A model generated the notes under the pieces. The model did no database searches, was not told the DNA's origin, and was given only the letters and a program-made list of their open reading frames with translations. The position numbers and the translations under genes are program-made. Of a DNA stretch of 5,780 bases, positions 1 through 5,422 are shown one piece after another. Within the stretch, counting starts at the first letter, position 1. Every line of letters starts with the position of its first letter. Source of the stretch: a bacterium HR39 (GTDB lineage Bacteria; Pseudomonadota; Alphaproteobacteria; Geminicoccales; Geminicoccaceae). The DNA is taken from assembly GCA_002898955.1 (NCBI GenBank), contig BEIP01000110.1, positions 1 through 5,780 of the forward strand. The letters are read 5' to 3'.

Positions 1-486
1 CGAGACTGTGGCGAGCTTCAGGGCCACCATCGGCCGGCCGTCGAGGATGCGGCGGTAGAGCCCGAGGTTCTGGCGTCGGGCCTCGGCTTCGAGGCAGCCC
101 TCCACCACCTCGATCCCCGCTGCGCGCAGATGCGCCAGCCCGCGGCCGTTCACCCGCGGATCGGGATCGATGCAGCCCACCACCACCCGCCGGATGCCGG
201 CCCGCACCAGCGCCCGGCAGCAGGGCGGGGTGACGCCCTCGTTGGCGCAGGGCTCGAGGGTCACGTAGGCGGTGGCGCCGCGGGCCGCCTCGCCGGCGTG
301 CTCCAGCGCCAGGGTCTCGGCGTGGGGGCGGCCGCCGGGAGCGGTCCAGCCGCGGCCGACGATGTGTCCCTCGCGCACGATCACGCAGCCCACCGCCGGA
401 TTGGGCCAGGTGCGCCCGAGCGTGCGCTCGGCCAGCGCCAGCGCCGCGCGCATGAAGCGCGCATCTTCCGGGGTGCAGCCGCTCAC
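1..486 (-). CDS. ribD: Riboflavin biosynthesis protein RibD, N-terminal deaminase part (3' end outside window)
   Basis: RibD is a cytoplasmic bifunctional enzyme of riboflavin synthesis. Its N-terminal zinc deaminase acts on diaminohydroxyphosphoribosylaminopyrimidine and its C-terminal domain reduces the product's ribose. The 162 residues visible cover the deaminase domain and the linker to the reductase. Seen here are the substrate-side [11 protein letters not shown] block (residues 27-37), the zinc and proton-shuttle motif HAE (H55, E57), and the two zinc cysteines in EPC...PPC (C80, C89). The linker contains RPMVALKLA (151-159), after which the window ends; a full RibD has about 370 residues. 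The start is GTG at 486, overlapping the nrdR stop as GTGA, with a GGGAGG-like ribosome site inside the nrdR 3' end. The start also fits the usual short lead before the family's M..AL.LA helix. One oddity is that the loop between the zinc cysteines reads [10 protein letters not shown], whereas the family usually has CSHxGR/KTPPC, so a His and a basic residue are replaced. Confidence 0.93.
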   Translation of the reverse strand, partial: MSGCTPEDARFMRAALALAERTLGRTWPNPAVGCVIVREGHIVGRGWTAPGGRPHAETLALEHAGEAARGATAYVTLEPCANEGVTPPCCRALVRAGIRRVVVGCIDPDPRVNGRGLAHLRAAGIEVVEGCLEAEARRQNLGLYRRILDGRPMVALKLATVS

Positions 487-977
487 GCGGAGACCTCCCG
501 CCGCCCGCCGTCCTCCTCCGCCTCGTCGCGCTCCGGCAGGGTGCGCACGAACTCGACGAAATCGCGGGCGGTGGCGAAGTCGCGGTAGACGGAGGCGAAG
601 CGCACATAGGCCACCTCGTCCAGCGCCGCGAGGCTCTCCATGGCGAGCTCGCCGATGCGGCGCGATTCCACCTCGCTCTCGCCCGAGGTCTCGAGGCGCC
701 GGACGATGCCGGCGACGATGCGCTCGATGGTCTCCTCGTCGATGCCGCGCTTGCGGGTGGCGATGCGGATCGAGCGGGCCAGCTTGTCGCGGTCGAAGGG
801 CTGGCGGCGGCCGTCCTTCTTGACGACCATGATCTCCCGCAGGTGTACCCGCTCGAGGGTGGAAAAGCGCGCGCCGCAGCCGCCGCACTGACGGCGGCGG
901 CGGATGGCGGCGCCGTCGTCCACCGGCCGCGAGTCCCTGACCTGGGTTTCGGCGAAGCCGCAGAAGGGGCAGCGCAT
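483..977 (-). CDS. nrdR: Transcriptional repressor NrdR
   Basis: NrdR is a nucleotide-sensing repressor of ribonucleotide reductase operons. It binds ATP or dATP through an ATP-cone and DNA through an N-terminal zinc ribbon. The 164-residue product shows CPFC (C3, C6) and CGGC (C31, C34) as the zinc ligands. The ribbon ends in GARFSTLE. The ATP-cone follows at about residues 49-139, with [16 protein letters not shown] as its nucleotide-binding start and [11 protein letters not shown] near its end. Length and architecture are normal for the family, apart from an acidic tail (DEAEEDGG). The start is ATG at 977, and the ribosome site in the 24-nt gap is weak (GGAG is rather far upstream). It lies between a c-di-GMP phosphodiesterase gene and ribD. 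The nrdR-ribD pairing is common in Proteobacteria, often with glyA upstream, which is not the case here. No NrdR box was recognised in the window. Confidence 0.96.
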   Translation of the reverse strand: MRCPFCGFAETQVRDSRPVDDGAAIRRRRQCGGCGARFSTLERVHLREIMVVKKDGRRQPFDRDKLARSIRIATRKRGIDEETIERIVAGIVRRLETSGESEVESRRIGELAMESLAALDEVAYVRFASVYRDFATARDFVEFVRTLPERDEAEEDGGRREVSA

Positions 978-1001
978 GGGCGTCTCGTCCGCTCCGCCCC
1001 G

Positions 1002-2432
1002 CTATGTGGACGAGGCGGCGCTGCGGGGAAAGTCCGCGGACGGCGGCGGTTCGCCGCCGACGTCCCCACGGGCCGCGCGCCGCCGCGCGGCGAGGAAGGC
1101 AAGCAGCTCCTCCTCGGGCATCGGCCGGGCGAAGAGGTAGCCCTGCGCCTCGTCGCAGCCGACCGCCGCGAGCACCCGCCGCTGCTCCTCCGTCTCCACC
1201 CCCTCGGCGAGGATGCGCTTGCCGAACACCCGCCCGAGCTCGACGATGGCGGCGAGCAGCGCCTCGTCGGCGCGATCGCGTCCCAGTCCGGCGACGAAGC
1301 TGCGGTCCACCTTGATGCGCGCGGCCGGCAGGTTCTTGAGGTAGGCGAGCGCCGAATAGCCGCTGCCGAAGTCGTCGAGGGCGAAGCGCACCCCGAGCTC
1401 GTGCAGCCGCAGGAGATTGCGCCGGATGTGCACCTGCTGCGGATCGACGAACAGCCCCTCGGTGACCTCGAGCTCCAGCATCTCCGCCGGCACGCGGTGG
1501 CGGGCGAGGGCGCGTTCCACCTGCTCGGCCATCTCGGGGCGGCGCAGCTGGGCGGGGGAGACGTTGAGGGAGACGGGCACCAGCAGCCCCTCGCGCAAGA
1601 GCCGCGCCGCCACCCGGCAGCCCTCCTCCACCACGAAGGCGCCGAGCGCCCGGATCAGCCCGGTGCTCTCGGCGACCGGCACGAAGTCGGAGGGCGGCAC
1701 CGCGCCGTCTTCGGCCGGCCAGCGCACCAGCGCCTCCACTCCCACCACGGTGCCGCCCGCGAGCTCGAACTGGGGCTGGAAGTGGAGGGTGAAGGCCCGC
1801 TCGCGCACCGCCCGGCGCAGGGCCGCCTCGAGGCGCTTGCGCCGGGACAGGCCGTGGTCGATCTCCGGCTCGAACACCACGGTGCGCGAGCCGCCGCGGG
1901 TCTTGGCGGCATCGAGGGCGAGCTCGGCGGCGCGCAGCAGCCGATCGGCGTCGCGGCCGTGGAGCGGATGGAGGGCGAGGCCGGCCGAGACCTGCACCTC
2001 CAGCTCGACGCCCGCCACCACGAAGGGGCCGCACAGGCGCAGCCGCAGCTCCTCCACCGCCGCGGCCACGTCCCCGTGCGCGGCGCCGTCCACCAGCAGG
2101 GCGAAGCGGTCGCCGGAGATGCGGAAGGCCGGGCCCAGCCCGCAGCCGCGCAGCAGCCGGCCGAGCCCGGCGAGGATCCGGTCACCCGCCTCGTAGCCGA
2201 AGACGGCATTCACCTCGCGCAGCCGGTCGACGTCGAGGACCGCGACGGCGAGCGGGACCTCGCCGCGTGCCGCCAGCAGGCGGGCGCGCAGTTCGGGGAC
2301 GAAGGCGGCGTGACCGGGCAGGCCGGTGAGGGGATCGCGGGGGTCGGATCCGCCGCCGCGCAGCACGCGCAGCACGCGCCCGAGCAGGCCGGAGCCCCGG
2401 CCGGTCTCCCTGCGGTCGTGCCTGCCGCTCAT
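1002..2432 (-). CDS. Cyclic-di-GMP phosphodiesterase, degenerate GGDEF plus intact EAL domains
   Basis: The 476-residue product is predicted to hydrolyse c-di-GMP to pGpG through its EAL domain. The N-terminal GGDEF-like domain (about 33-190) starts with DPLTGLPG, but its signature is SGDRF (106-110) instead of GGDEF. No RxxD inhibitory site precedes it, so it is probably not a cyclase; it may bind GTP as a regulatory domain. The EAL domain (about 198-450) keeps the expected metal and substrate residues: EAL (233-235), N290 in SLNVSP, EVTE (322-325), DDFGSGYS (353-360), KVD (374-376), E410 in LAEGVET, and QGY (430-432). No signal peptide, membrane helix or PAS/GAF sensor is visible, so it is likely a cytoplasmic, stand-alone enzyme. 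The ATG at 2432 was chosen because a GGAG lies just upstream (close, only a few bases) and domain homology begins soon after. In-frame ATGs at 2456 and 2615 would add low-complexity Arg/Pro-rich sequence. It ends 24 nt before nrdR and is likely cotranscribed with it. Confidence 0.93.
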   Translation of the reverse strand: MSGRHDRRETGRGSGLLGRVLRVLRGGGSDPRDPLTGLPGHAAFVPELRARLLAARGEVPLAVAVLDVDRLREVNAVFGYEAGDRILAGLGRLLRGCGLGPAFRISGDRFALLVDGAAHGDVAAAVEELRLRLCGPFVVAGVELEVQVSAGLALHPLHGRDADRLLRAAELALDAAKTRGGSRTVVFEPEIDHGLSRRKRLEAALRRAVRERAFTLHFQPQFELAGGTVVGVEALVRWPAEDGAVPPSDFVPVAESTGLIRALGAFVVEEGCRVAARLLREGLLVPVSLNVSPAQLRRPEMAEQVERALARHRVPAEMLELEVTEGLFVDPQQVHIRRNLLRLHELGVRFALDDFGSGYSALAYLKNLPAARIKVDRSFVAGLGRDRADEALLAAIVELGRVFGKRILAEGVETEEQRRVLAAVGCDEAQGYLFARPMPEEELLAFLAARRRAARGDVGGEPPPSADFPRSAASST

Positions 2433-2589
2433 CTCTCCACGTCCCCGTCGGAGCATCGGGGCGCGATGCGCCGCCCTGCCCGTCGGCCTACGCCGCCGCG
2501 CCGGATCGGGCAAGGGGAGGAGAGAGTGGTGGTCGACCCCCTCGGGAGCGGTGCGTTGACGCCCGTGCCACGTCCGGGCATGTTGCCGT

Positions 2590-2629
2590 CGGGATGCGTC
2601 GGATGGCCGGCCCATACCGCGGCATCCCG
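2590..2629. repeat. 8-bp inverted repeat upstream of the three-gene cassette, candidate operator or leader hairpin
   Basis: CGGGATGC (2590-2597) and GCATCCCG (2622-2629) are perfect reverse complements separated by 24 nt. Inside the loop is the palindrome GGCCGGCC (2605-2612), itself flanked by ATG and CAT, so the element is nested. It ends 25 nt before the proposed TTG start of the first cassette gene. That position suits an autoregulatory operator, as toxin-antitoxin modules often have, or a 5' leader structure. The function is inference. Short palindromes are easy to find in G+C-rich DNA. Confidence 0.35.
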
Positions 2630-2641
2630 CAGGGAATCATC

Positions 2642-2650
2642 GGGAGAAGG
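2642..2650 (+). promoter_or_regulatory. Ribosome binding site deciding the TTG start at 2655
   Basis: GGGAGAAGG lies 4 nt (or 8 nt, counting from GGGAG) before TTG at 2655. This supports TTG as the start of the TIGR04255 gene and agrees with the point where family similarity begins. A competing purine-rich run, GGGGAGGAG at 2514-2522, sits 6 nt before an in-frame GTG at 2529. That start would add 42 residues with no recognisable domain. Confidence 0.55.
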
Positions 2651-2654
2651 CGAC

Positions 2655-3404
2655 TTGCATCGAGCCGTGAGGAGCCGGCCGCGCTTCCGCGAGCCTCCCC
2701 TGGCGGAGGCGATTTGCGAGTTCCGCTTCGAGGAAAGCGACGGCTGGAACTGGACGGTGCCCGGCCGGCTGCACGAGCGGCTTCGTGACCGCTTCCCGAT
2801 GATCGAGCAGGTCGCCCCGCCCACGATCGTCGTGGGACCGCCGGTCCGATCGGGGCCGATGCAGGTGGAGCGTTTGCGGTTCCGGTCGGTCGACGGGGGT
2901 CGCATCGTCCAGAGCGGTCCGTGGCTTCTTGCCGTCAACATGCTCCCTCCCTATCCGGGCTGGGAGGAGTTTCTCGAGATGATCCTCGAGATCTATCGCC
3001 TGCACCGCGATCTGGTGGGTGGCCTGGCAATTCGACGGCTGGGACTGCGCTACATCAACCGTATCGATCCGCACGGCCATGCGGTGGTCGACCTCACGAC
3101 GGTACTCCCTGATCTTCCGTCTATTTTCGGAGGGCGTGCGGAGAACTTTTACGAGCGTTTCGACATTCCGTATCGGGATCCACCCGGTACGCTGACGTTC
3201 CAGACGGGAACGACGGGCGAGACGCGGCGTACGCTGATGATCGATCTCGACTTCTGGCGCGTGGACGTCGGAAATCCCGACATCGAACGGCTCGCGGACT
3301 GGCTCCGACAGGTGCACGATGCGATCGAGGATGCCTTCGTGCGCGCGCTCACATCACGGACCTGCGAGCTGCTGGGTCTGGAACGGGAGGAGGCTGCGTC
3401 GTGA
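2655..3404 (+). CDS. TIGR04255 family protein, first gene of a PIN-domain cassette
   Basis: The 249-residue product is recognised as a TIGR04255 family protein, a sporadically distributed family of about 250 residues with no established function known to me. Family-like features are the N-terminal PPLAEAICEFRF (14-25), the tract RIVQSGPWLLAVNMLPPY (83-100) followed by PGWEEF (101-106), the strongly conserved-looking RRLGLRYINRID (127-138), and a late DLDFW (197-201). There is no signal peptide, transmembrane segment or catalytic motif I can name. TTG at 2655 is preferred because of its ribosome site and because homology starts about 10 residues later. GTG 2529 and ATG 2580 are in-frame alternatives. 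The stop overlaps the next gene's GTG by 4 nt, implying translational coupling. Its G+C is lower than that of the flanking genes, which suggests acquisition by transfer. By position it may be a sensor, adaptor or regulator for the two downstream proteins, but this is inference. Confidence 0.85.
   Translation: MHRAVRSRPRFREPPLAEAICEFRFEESDGWNWTVPGRLHERLRDRFPMIEQVAPPTIVVGPPVRSGPMQVERLRFRSVDGGRIVQSGPWLLAVNMLPPYPGWEEFLEMILEIYRLHRDLVGGLAIRRLGLRYINRIDPHGHAVVDLTTVLPDLPSIFGGRAENFYERFDIPYRDPPGTLTFQTGTTGETRRTLMIDLDFWRVDVGNPDIERLADWLRQVHDAIEDAFVRALTSRTCELLGLEREEAAS
3385..3393 (+). promoter_or_regulatory. Strong ribosome binding site for the 82-residue cassette protein
   Basis: GGGAGGAGG lies inside the 3' end of the TIGR04255 gene, 7 nt before the GTG at 3401. 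It is the best ribosome site in the cassette. Together with the GTGA overlap it supports the small gene being real and suggests it is translated more strongly than its neighbours, as expected if it is an antitoxin. Confidence 0.65.
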
Positions 3405-3649
3405 CAGTTGGTCGGACTGTCCTCGCGGAAAAGGCTGAGAGCCTGCCCGAAGACTGGATGCTTGCGGCTGCGAGGCTGGAACGGGAGGCGCGCATCCACT
3501 GGCGGCTCCTCGAGGATCCGGCATACATGCCGGCTCGCACGGAGCGCGGTCGACGGCTGCGTGAACTCCGCAGACGGGTGATCGAGAGCGGGGAGCCGCT
3601 CCTCGATCTCGACGGGATCCTGCGTCTGCTTGGTCGGAATACCGGCTGA
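3401..3649 (+). CDS. Small charged helical protein between TIGR04255 and PIN genes, possible antitoxin
   Basis: I do not recognise this 82-residue protein. It is highly charged and mostly helix-forming: a first segment of about residues 9-38 (AEKAESLPEDW then AAARLEREARIHWRLLED), a middle PAYMPARTERGRRLRELRRR rich in arginine (40-59), and a leucine-rich end (LLDLDGILRLLGR, 67-79). No ribbon-helix-helix, AbrB or helix-turn-helix motif is evident, so it cannot be called VapB by sequence. It starts at GTG 3401, overlapping the previous stop by 4 nt, behind a strong GGGAGGAGG site, and ends 14 nt before the PIN gene. A small gene directly upstream of a PIN gene in the same operon is the usual place of a VapB-type antitoxin, so an inhibitory partner role is plausible. 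This is inference from context only. Confidence 0.75.
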   Translation: MTVGRTVLAEKAESLPEDWMLAAARLEREARIHWRLLEDPAYMPARTERGRRLRELRRRVIESGEPLLDLDGILRLLGRNTG

Positions 3650-3663
3650 GGACGGTCATCCGC

Positions 3664-4101
3664 TTGACGTTGCGTCGCTACATCGACTCGTGCGTGGTGA
3701 TCGCAGCTTTCCAAGCGAGTGATCCGGAGCTTGCGGAAGCGGCATTGAATGAAATCGAAGGCAACCATGAAATCGTCGTCAGTAGCCATTTCGTCTGGCT
3801 GGAGATCGTGCCGAAAACGGCACGGCATGGGCGGCGGGAAACGTTGAACGCTTATCTCAATTTTTTCGAGGAATGTGTAGATTATTATGTGCTGTCGTCT
3901 GATCAGCTGGTCCGGAGAGCCATGGAGCTCGCCCGCACCTACGCGCTCGACGCCATGGATGCGCTTCACGTGGCGGCCGCGCTGGAAGGCCGCTGTGACG
4001 AGTTCGTCACGGCGGAGAAGCCCACGAAACCCTTCTTTTCCGTGCGTGAAGGTGGTATGGTCTTCCGCACGATCTGGACGGGCGGCAGGACCGGGCACTG
4101 A
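3664..4101 (+). CDS. PIN-domain protein, predicted VapC-like ribonuclease
   Basis: PIN-domain proteins are metal-dependent ribonucleases; many are the VapC toxins of toxin-antitoxin pairs, cutting tRNA or rRNA. The 145-residue product has the family's acidic residues in order: D8 in YIDSCVVIAAF, E47 in WLEIVPK, D99 in AMDALHVAAALEG, and E118 in FVTAEKPTKPFF. The last site is usually Asp in VapC (VTxD), so the Glu is a variant, within a TAEKPTKP block that looks characteristic of a subfamily. The start is taken as TTG 3664, with GAGGA (3648-3652) overlapping the previous stop 11 nt upstream; a TTG at 3670 is the alternative. Codon and base use is unlike the window: the segment 3841-3900 is 22 of 60 G+C by hand count. 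It is the last gene of the cassette. No membrane segment or signal peptide is seen. The fold assignment is confident; toxicity is inferred. Confidence 0.88.
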   Translation: MTLRRYIDSCVVIAAFQASDPELAEAALNEIEGNHEIVVSSHFVWLEIVPKTARHGRRETLNAYLNFFEECVDYYVLSSDQLVRRAMELARTYALDAMDALHVAAALEGRCDEFVTAEKPTKPFFSVREGGMVFRTIWTGGRTGH

Positions 4102-4162
4102 CGCCCGCCGGAGTGCCGCGCGGCCCGCGGACGGGTGGCGGCAGGCCGGTGCGGGAGGGCCC

Positions 4163-4180
4163 CGGGCCTACGGCCCGTAG
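4163..4180. repeat. Two overlapping, mutually exclusive palindromes downstream of the PIN gene
   Basis: CGGGCC-TAC-GGCCCG (4163-4177) can form a 6-bp hairpin, and CTACGG-C-CCGTAG (4168-4180) is a perfect 6-1-6 palindrome sharing its bases. The site lies about 60 nt past the PIN stop. No T-run follows, so it is not a standard intrinsic terminator; it could stabilise the cassette mRNA 3' end or be a protein-binding site. The function is unknown. Confidence 0.35.
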
Positions 4181-4322
4181 CGGATTCCGCCCGTGGGCGC
4201 CCGATGCTGCGCTGCGAAATGCGCCCCGATGGGCGTCCGTTGGGCGGCGATACGGCGGGATGGACGGAGATGGGGCGCGATGACCGCCGGTCCCGGCCCC
4301 TGTGCGGCGTGGCGGTGTGTGC

Positions 4323-4334
4323 GCCTGCGCAGGC
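4323..4334. repeat. Perfect 12-bp palindrome GCCTGCGCAGGC
   Basis: GCCTGC and GCAGGC are adjacent reverse complements with no spacer. The site lies in the convergent intergenic region, just beyond the rhodanese terminator's T-run as transcribed on the minus strand. No function can be assigned. Confidence 0.3.
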
Positions 4335-4350
4335 CGCATCGCAGCCGCGC

Positions 4351-4382
4351 AAAACGGACGCCCCGCCCGCAAGGGCGGGGCG
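4351..4382 (-). terminator. Rho-independent terminator of the rhodanese gene
   Basis: A perfect 10-bp G+C stem is formed by 4359-4368 and 4373-4382, with a 4-nt loop (TTGC on the minus strand, GCAA on the plus strand). On the minus strand the stem is followed by TCCGTTTT, which ends the signal about 30 nt after the rhodanese stop codon. On the plus strand no T-run follows, so it is unlikely to stop transcripts arriving from the PIN cassette by the intrinsic mechanism. Confidence 0.82.
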
Positions 4383-4412
4383 CCGCGCGGGGCCGCGTCG
4401 TGCCGGCGCGGC

Positions 4413-5393
4413 TCACTCGGCGGAGGTGACCACCAGCGCCTTGCCGGCGTCGCTCATGGTGAAGGCGTGCATGGAGCCGTCGTAGAGCCGGGTGTTCCTG
4501 TTGCCGACGATCTCGTACATGAAGAACCAGGCACCGCTGCCGAGATGGCCGCTGTTGCAGTAGGTGATGGACGGCTTCTCCGGATCGATGCCGTGCTTGG
4601 CCAGCAGTGCCAGCGCCTTCTCGCCGGTGCGGAAGACCAGCGAGCCGTCGGCCGTCTTCTCGAACATCTCCGGATGGGGCAGGTTCTTCGCGCCCTTGAT
4701 GTGTCCGGCGGCGTAGACGTAGTCCTTCTTCTTCTCGCCCCGGTAGAAGTCCGGCGTGCGGGCATCGACGAGCTGCACCCCGCCGCTCCCGACGGCCGCC
4801 ATCACCTCCTCGGTGGTGGCGTAGAGGTCGTCGCGCCCGGGTCCGGCCTCGAAGTCGCCCGGCTGCACGGCCACCGCCTCGGTGGTCATCGGACGGCCCT
4901 CGGCCATCCACTTGTGGCTGCCGCCGTCCAGCACCGCCACGTTGTCGTGGCCGAAGTAGAGGAAGGTCCAGTACACCCGGGTGGCCATGGCGAGATCACC
5001 GGAGTCCTCGCCGCGCGAGGTGACCACCACCGCCTGGCCCTTATGCACGCCGAGCCGGCGCGCGAGGTCCTGGAAGCGCTCGCGCTCGAGCACCATGCCG
5101 ATGAGCTCGACGCCGTTCTCCACCCGCTTCTGGCGGATCTCGTCCCACGGCAGCAGCACCGCGCCGGGGATGTGGCCCTGCACGCGGATCTTCGCCCTGC
5201 TCGTCCCGTAGTAGCTCGGAACGTCGGCCCGCACGTCGAGCACCAGCACCTCGTCCAGGTGCTCCGCCAGCCAGTCGGTGGAGACCAGCGGGCCCGGCAC
5301 GGTGGTCCCGGCGTGCAGCGGGGCGGGCACGCCCAGAAGCCCCACCGCCGCCACCGCGGCGGCCAGCAGGGTGCGACGCGTCGCTGCGATCAT
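4413..5393 (-). CDS. Exported tandem-rhodanese sulfurtransferase
   Basis: The 326-residue product has two rhodanese domains and a signal peptide, pointing to a periplasmic thiosulfate- or mercaptopyruvate-type sulfurtransferase. Residues 1-28 (twin arginine R6-R7, hydrophobic core LLAAAVAAVGLLG, then APLHA before G29) form the signal; TRRTLL resembles a Tat motif, but Sec export is possible. Domain 1 (about 35-170) shows VLDVRA and LDGGSHKWMAEG but has VVVTSRGE where a catalytic Cys would lie, so it is structural. Domain 2 (about 190-326) has LVDARTPDFYRG, AAGHIKGAKNLPH and the active loop CNSGHL with C279, which I find to be the protein's only cysteine. The loop length of six fits sulfurtransferases. 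ATG at 5393 was chosen since it gives a complete signal peptide; GGGAG lies 7 nt upstream. It has its own promoter and terminator, so it is monocistronic and divergent from nadK. The physiological sulfur donor cannot be read from sequence. Confidence 0.93.
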   Translation of the reverse strand: MIAATRRTLLAAAVAAVGLLGVPAPLHAGTTVPGPLVSTDWLAEHLDEVLVLDVRADVPSYYGTSRAKIRVQGHIPGAVLLPWDEIRQKRVENGVELIGMVLERERFQDLARRLGVHKGQAVVVTSRGEDSGDLAMATRVYWTFLYFGHDNVAVLDGGSHKWMAEGRPMTTEAVAVQPGDFEAGPGRDDLYATTEEVMAAVGSGGVQLVDARTPDFYRGEKKKDYVYAAGHIKGAKNLPHPEMFEKTADGSLVFRTGEKALALLAKHGIDPEKPSITYCNSGHLGSGAWFFMYEIVGNRNTRLYDGSMHAFTMSDAGKALVVTSAE

Positions 5394-5422
5394 CCTCCAT
5401 CTCCCGTCGAGGTCCGTTTCAC

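Larger units (their letters stand above)
4102..4412. other. Convergent intergenic region, no gene seen
   Basis: This 311-nt stretch separates the PIN gene (plus) from the rhodanese gene (minus). It is very G+C-rich again, unlike the PIN gene. Open frames across it on both strands lack ribosome sites and run into the antisense of neighbouring genes, so none is called. It holds the overlapping palindromes at 4163-4180, a 12-bp palindrome at 4323-4334 and the terminator at 4351-4382. The stretch 4200-4290 has loosely recurring GATGGGCG and GGGCGCGATG words but no clean tandem repeat. No tRNA or small-RNA fold was recognised. Confidence 0.6.

Noticed and set aside
2556..2584. TTGACG at 2556-2561 as a -35 box for the cassette
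   Set aside because: At 17-nt spacing the -10 candidate is CATGTT, only 3 of 6 matches. This is too weak to call a promoter.
2433..2615. Extension of the phosphodiesterase to the in-frame ATGs at 2456 or 2615
   Set aside because: The added residues are Arg/Pro-rich with no ribosome site at those starts, and they would run into the cassette's upstream region.
843..2654. Long plus-strand open frame leading into the TIGR04255 gene
   Set aside because: The first roughly 600 codons are antisense to nrdR and the phosphodiesterase gene, His/Ala/Arg/Gly-rich and without any domain. It is open only because of high G+C; the real gene begins near 2655.
3401..3649. Naming the 82-residue protein VapB
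   Set aside because: Only its position supports this; no VapB-type DNA-binding fold or conserved antitoxin motif is visible.
3349..4098. Minus-strand open frame of 249 codons opposite the PIN and small-protein genes
   Set aside because: The translation is Arg/Ser/Pro-rich with no motif, whereas the plus-strand genes have clear motifs, ribosome sites and coupled spacing.
5041..5400. Alternative minus-strand start ATG at 5400
   Set aside because: It is in another frame and gives Arg/Gly/Ala-rich sequence; ATG 5393 yields a proper signal peptide and rhodanese.
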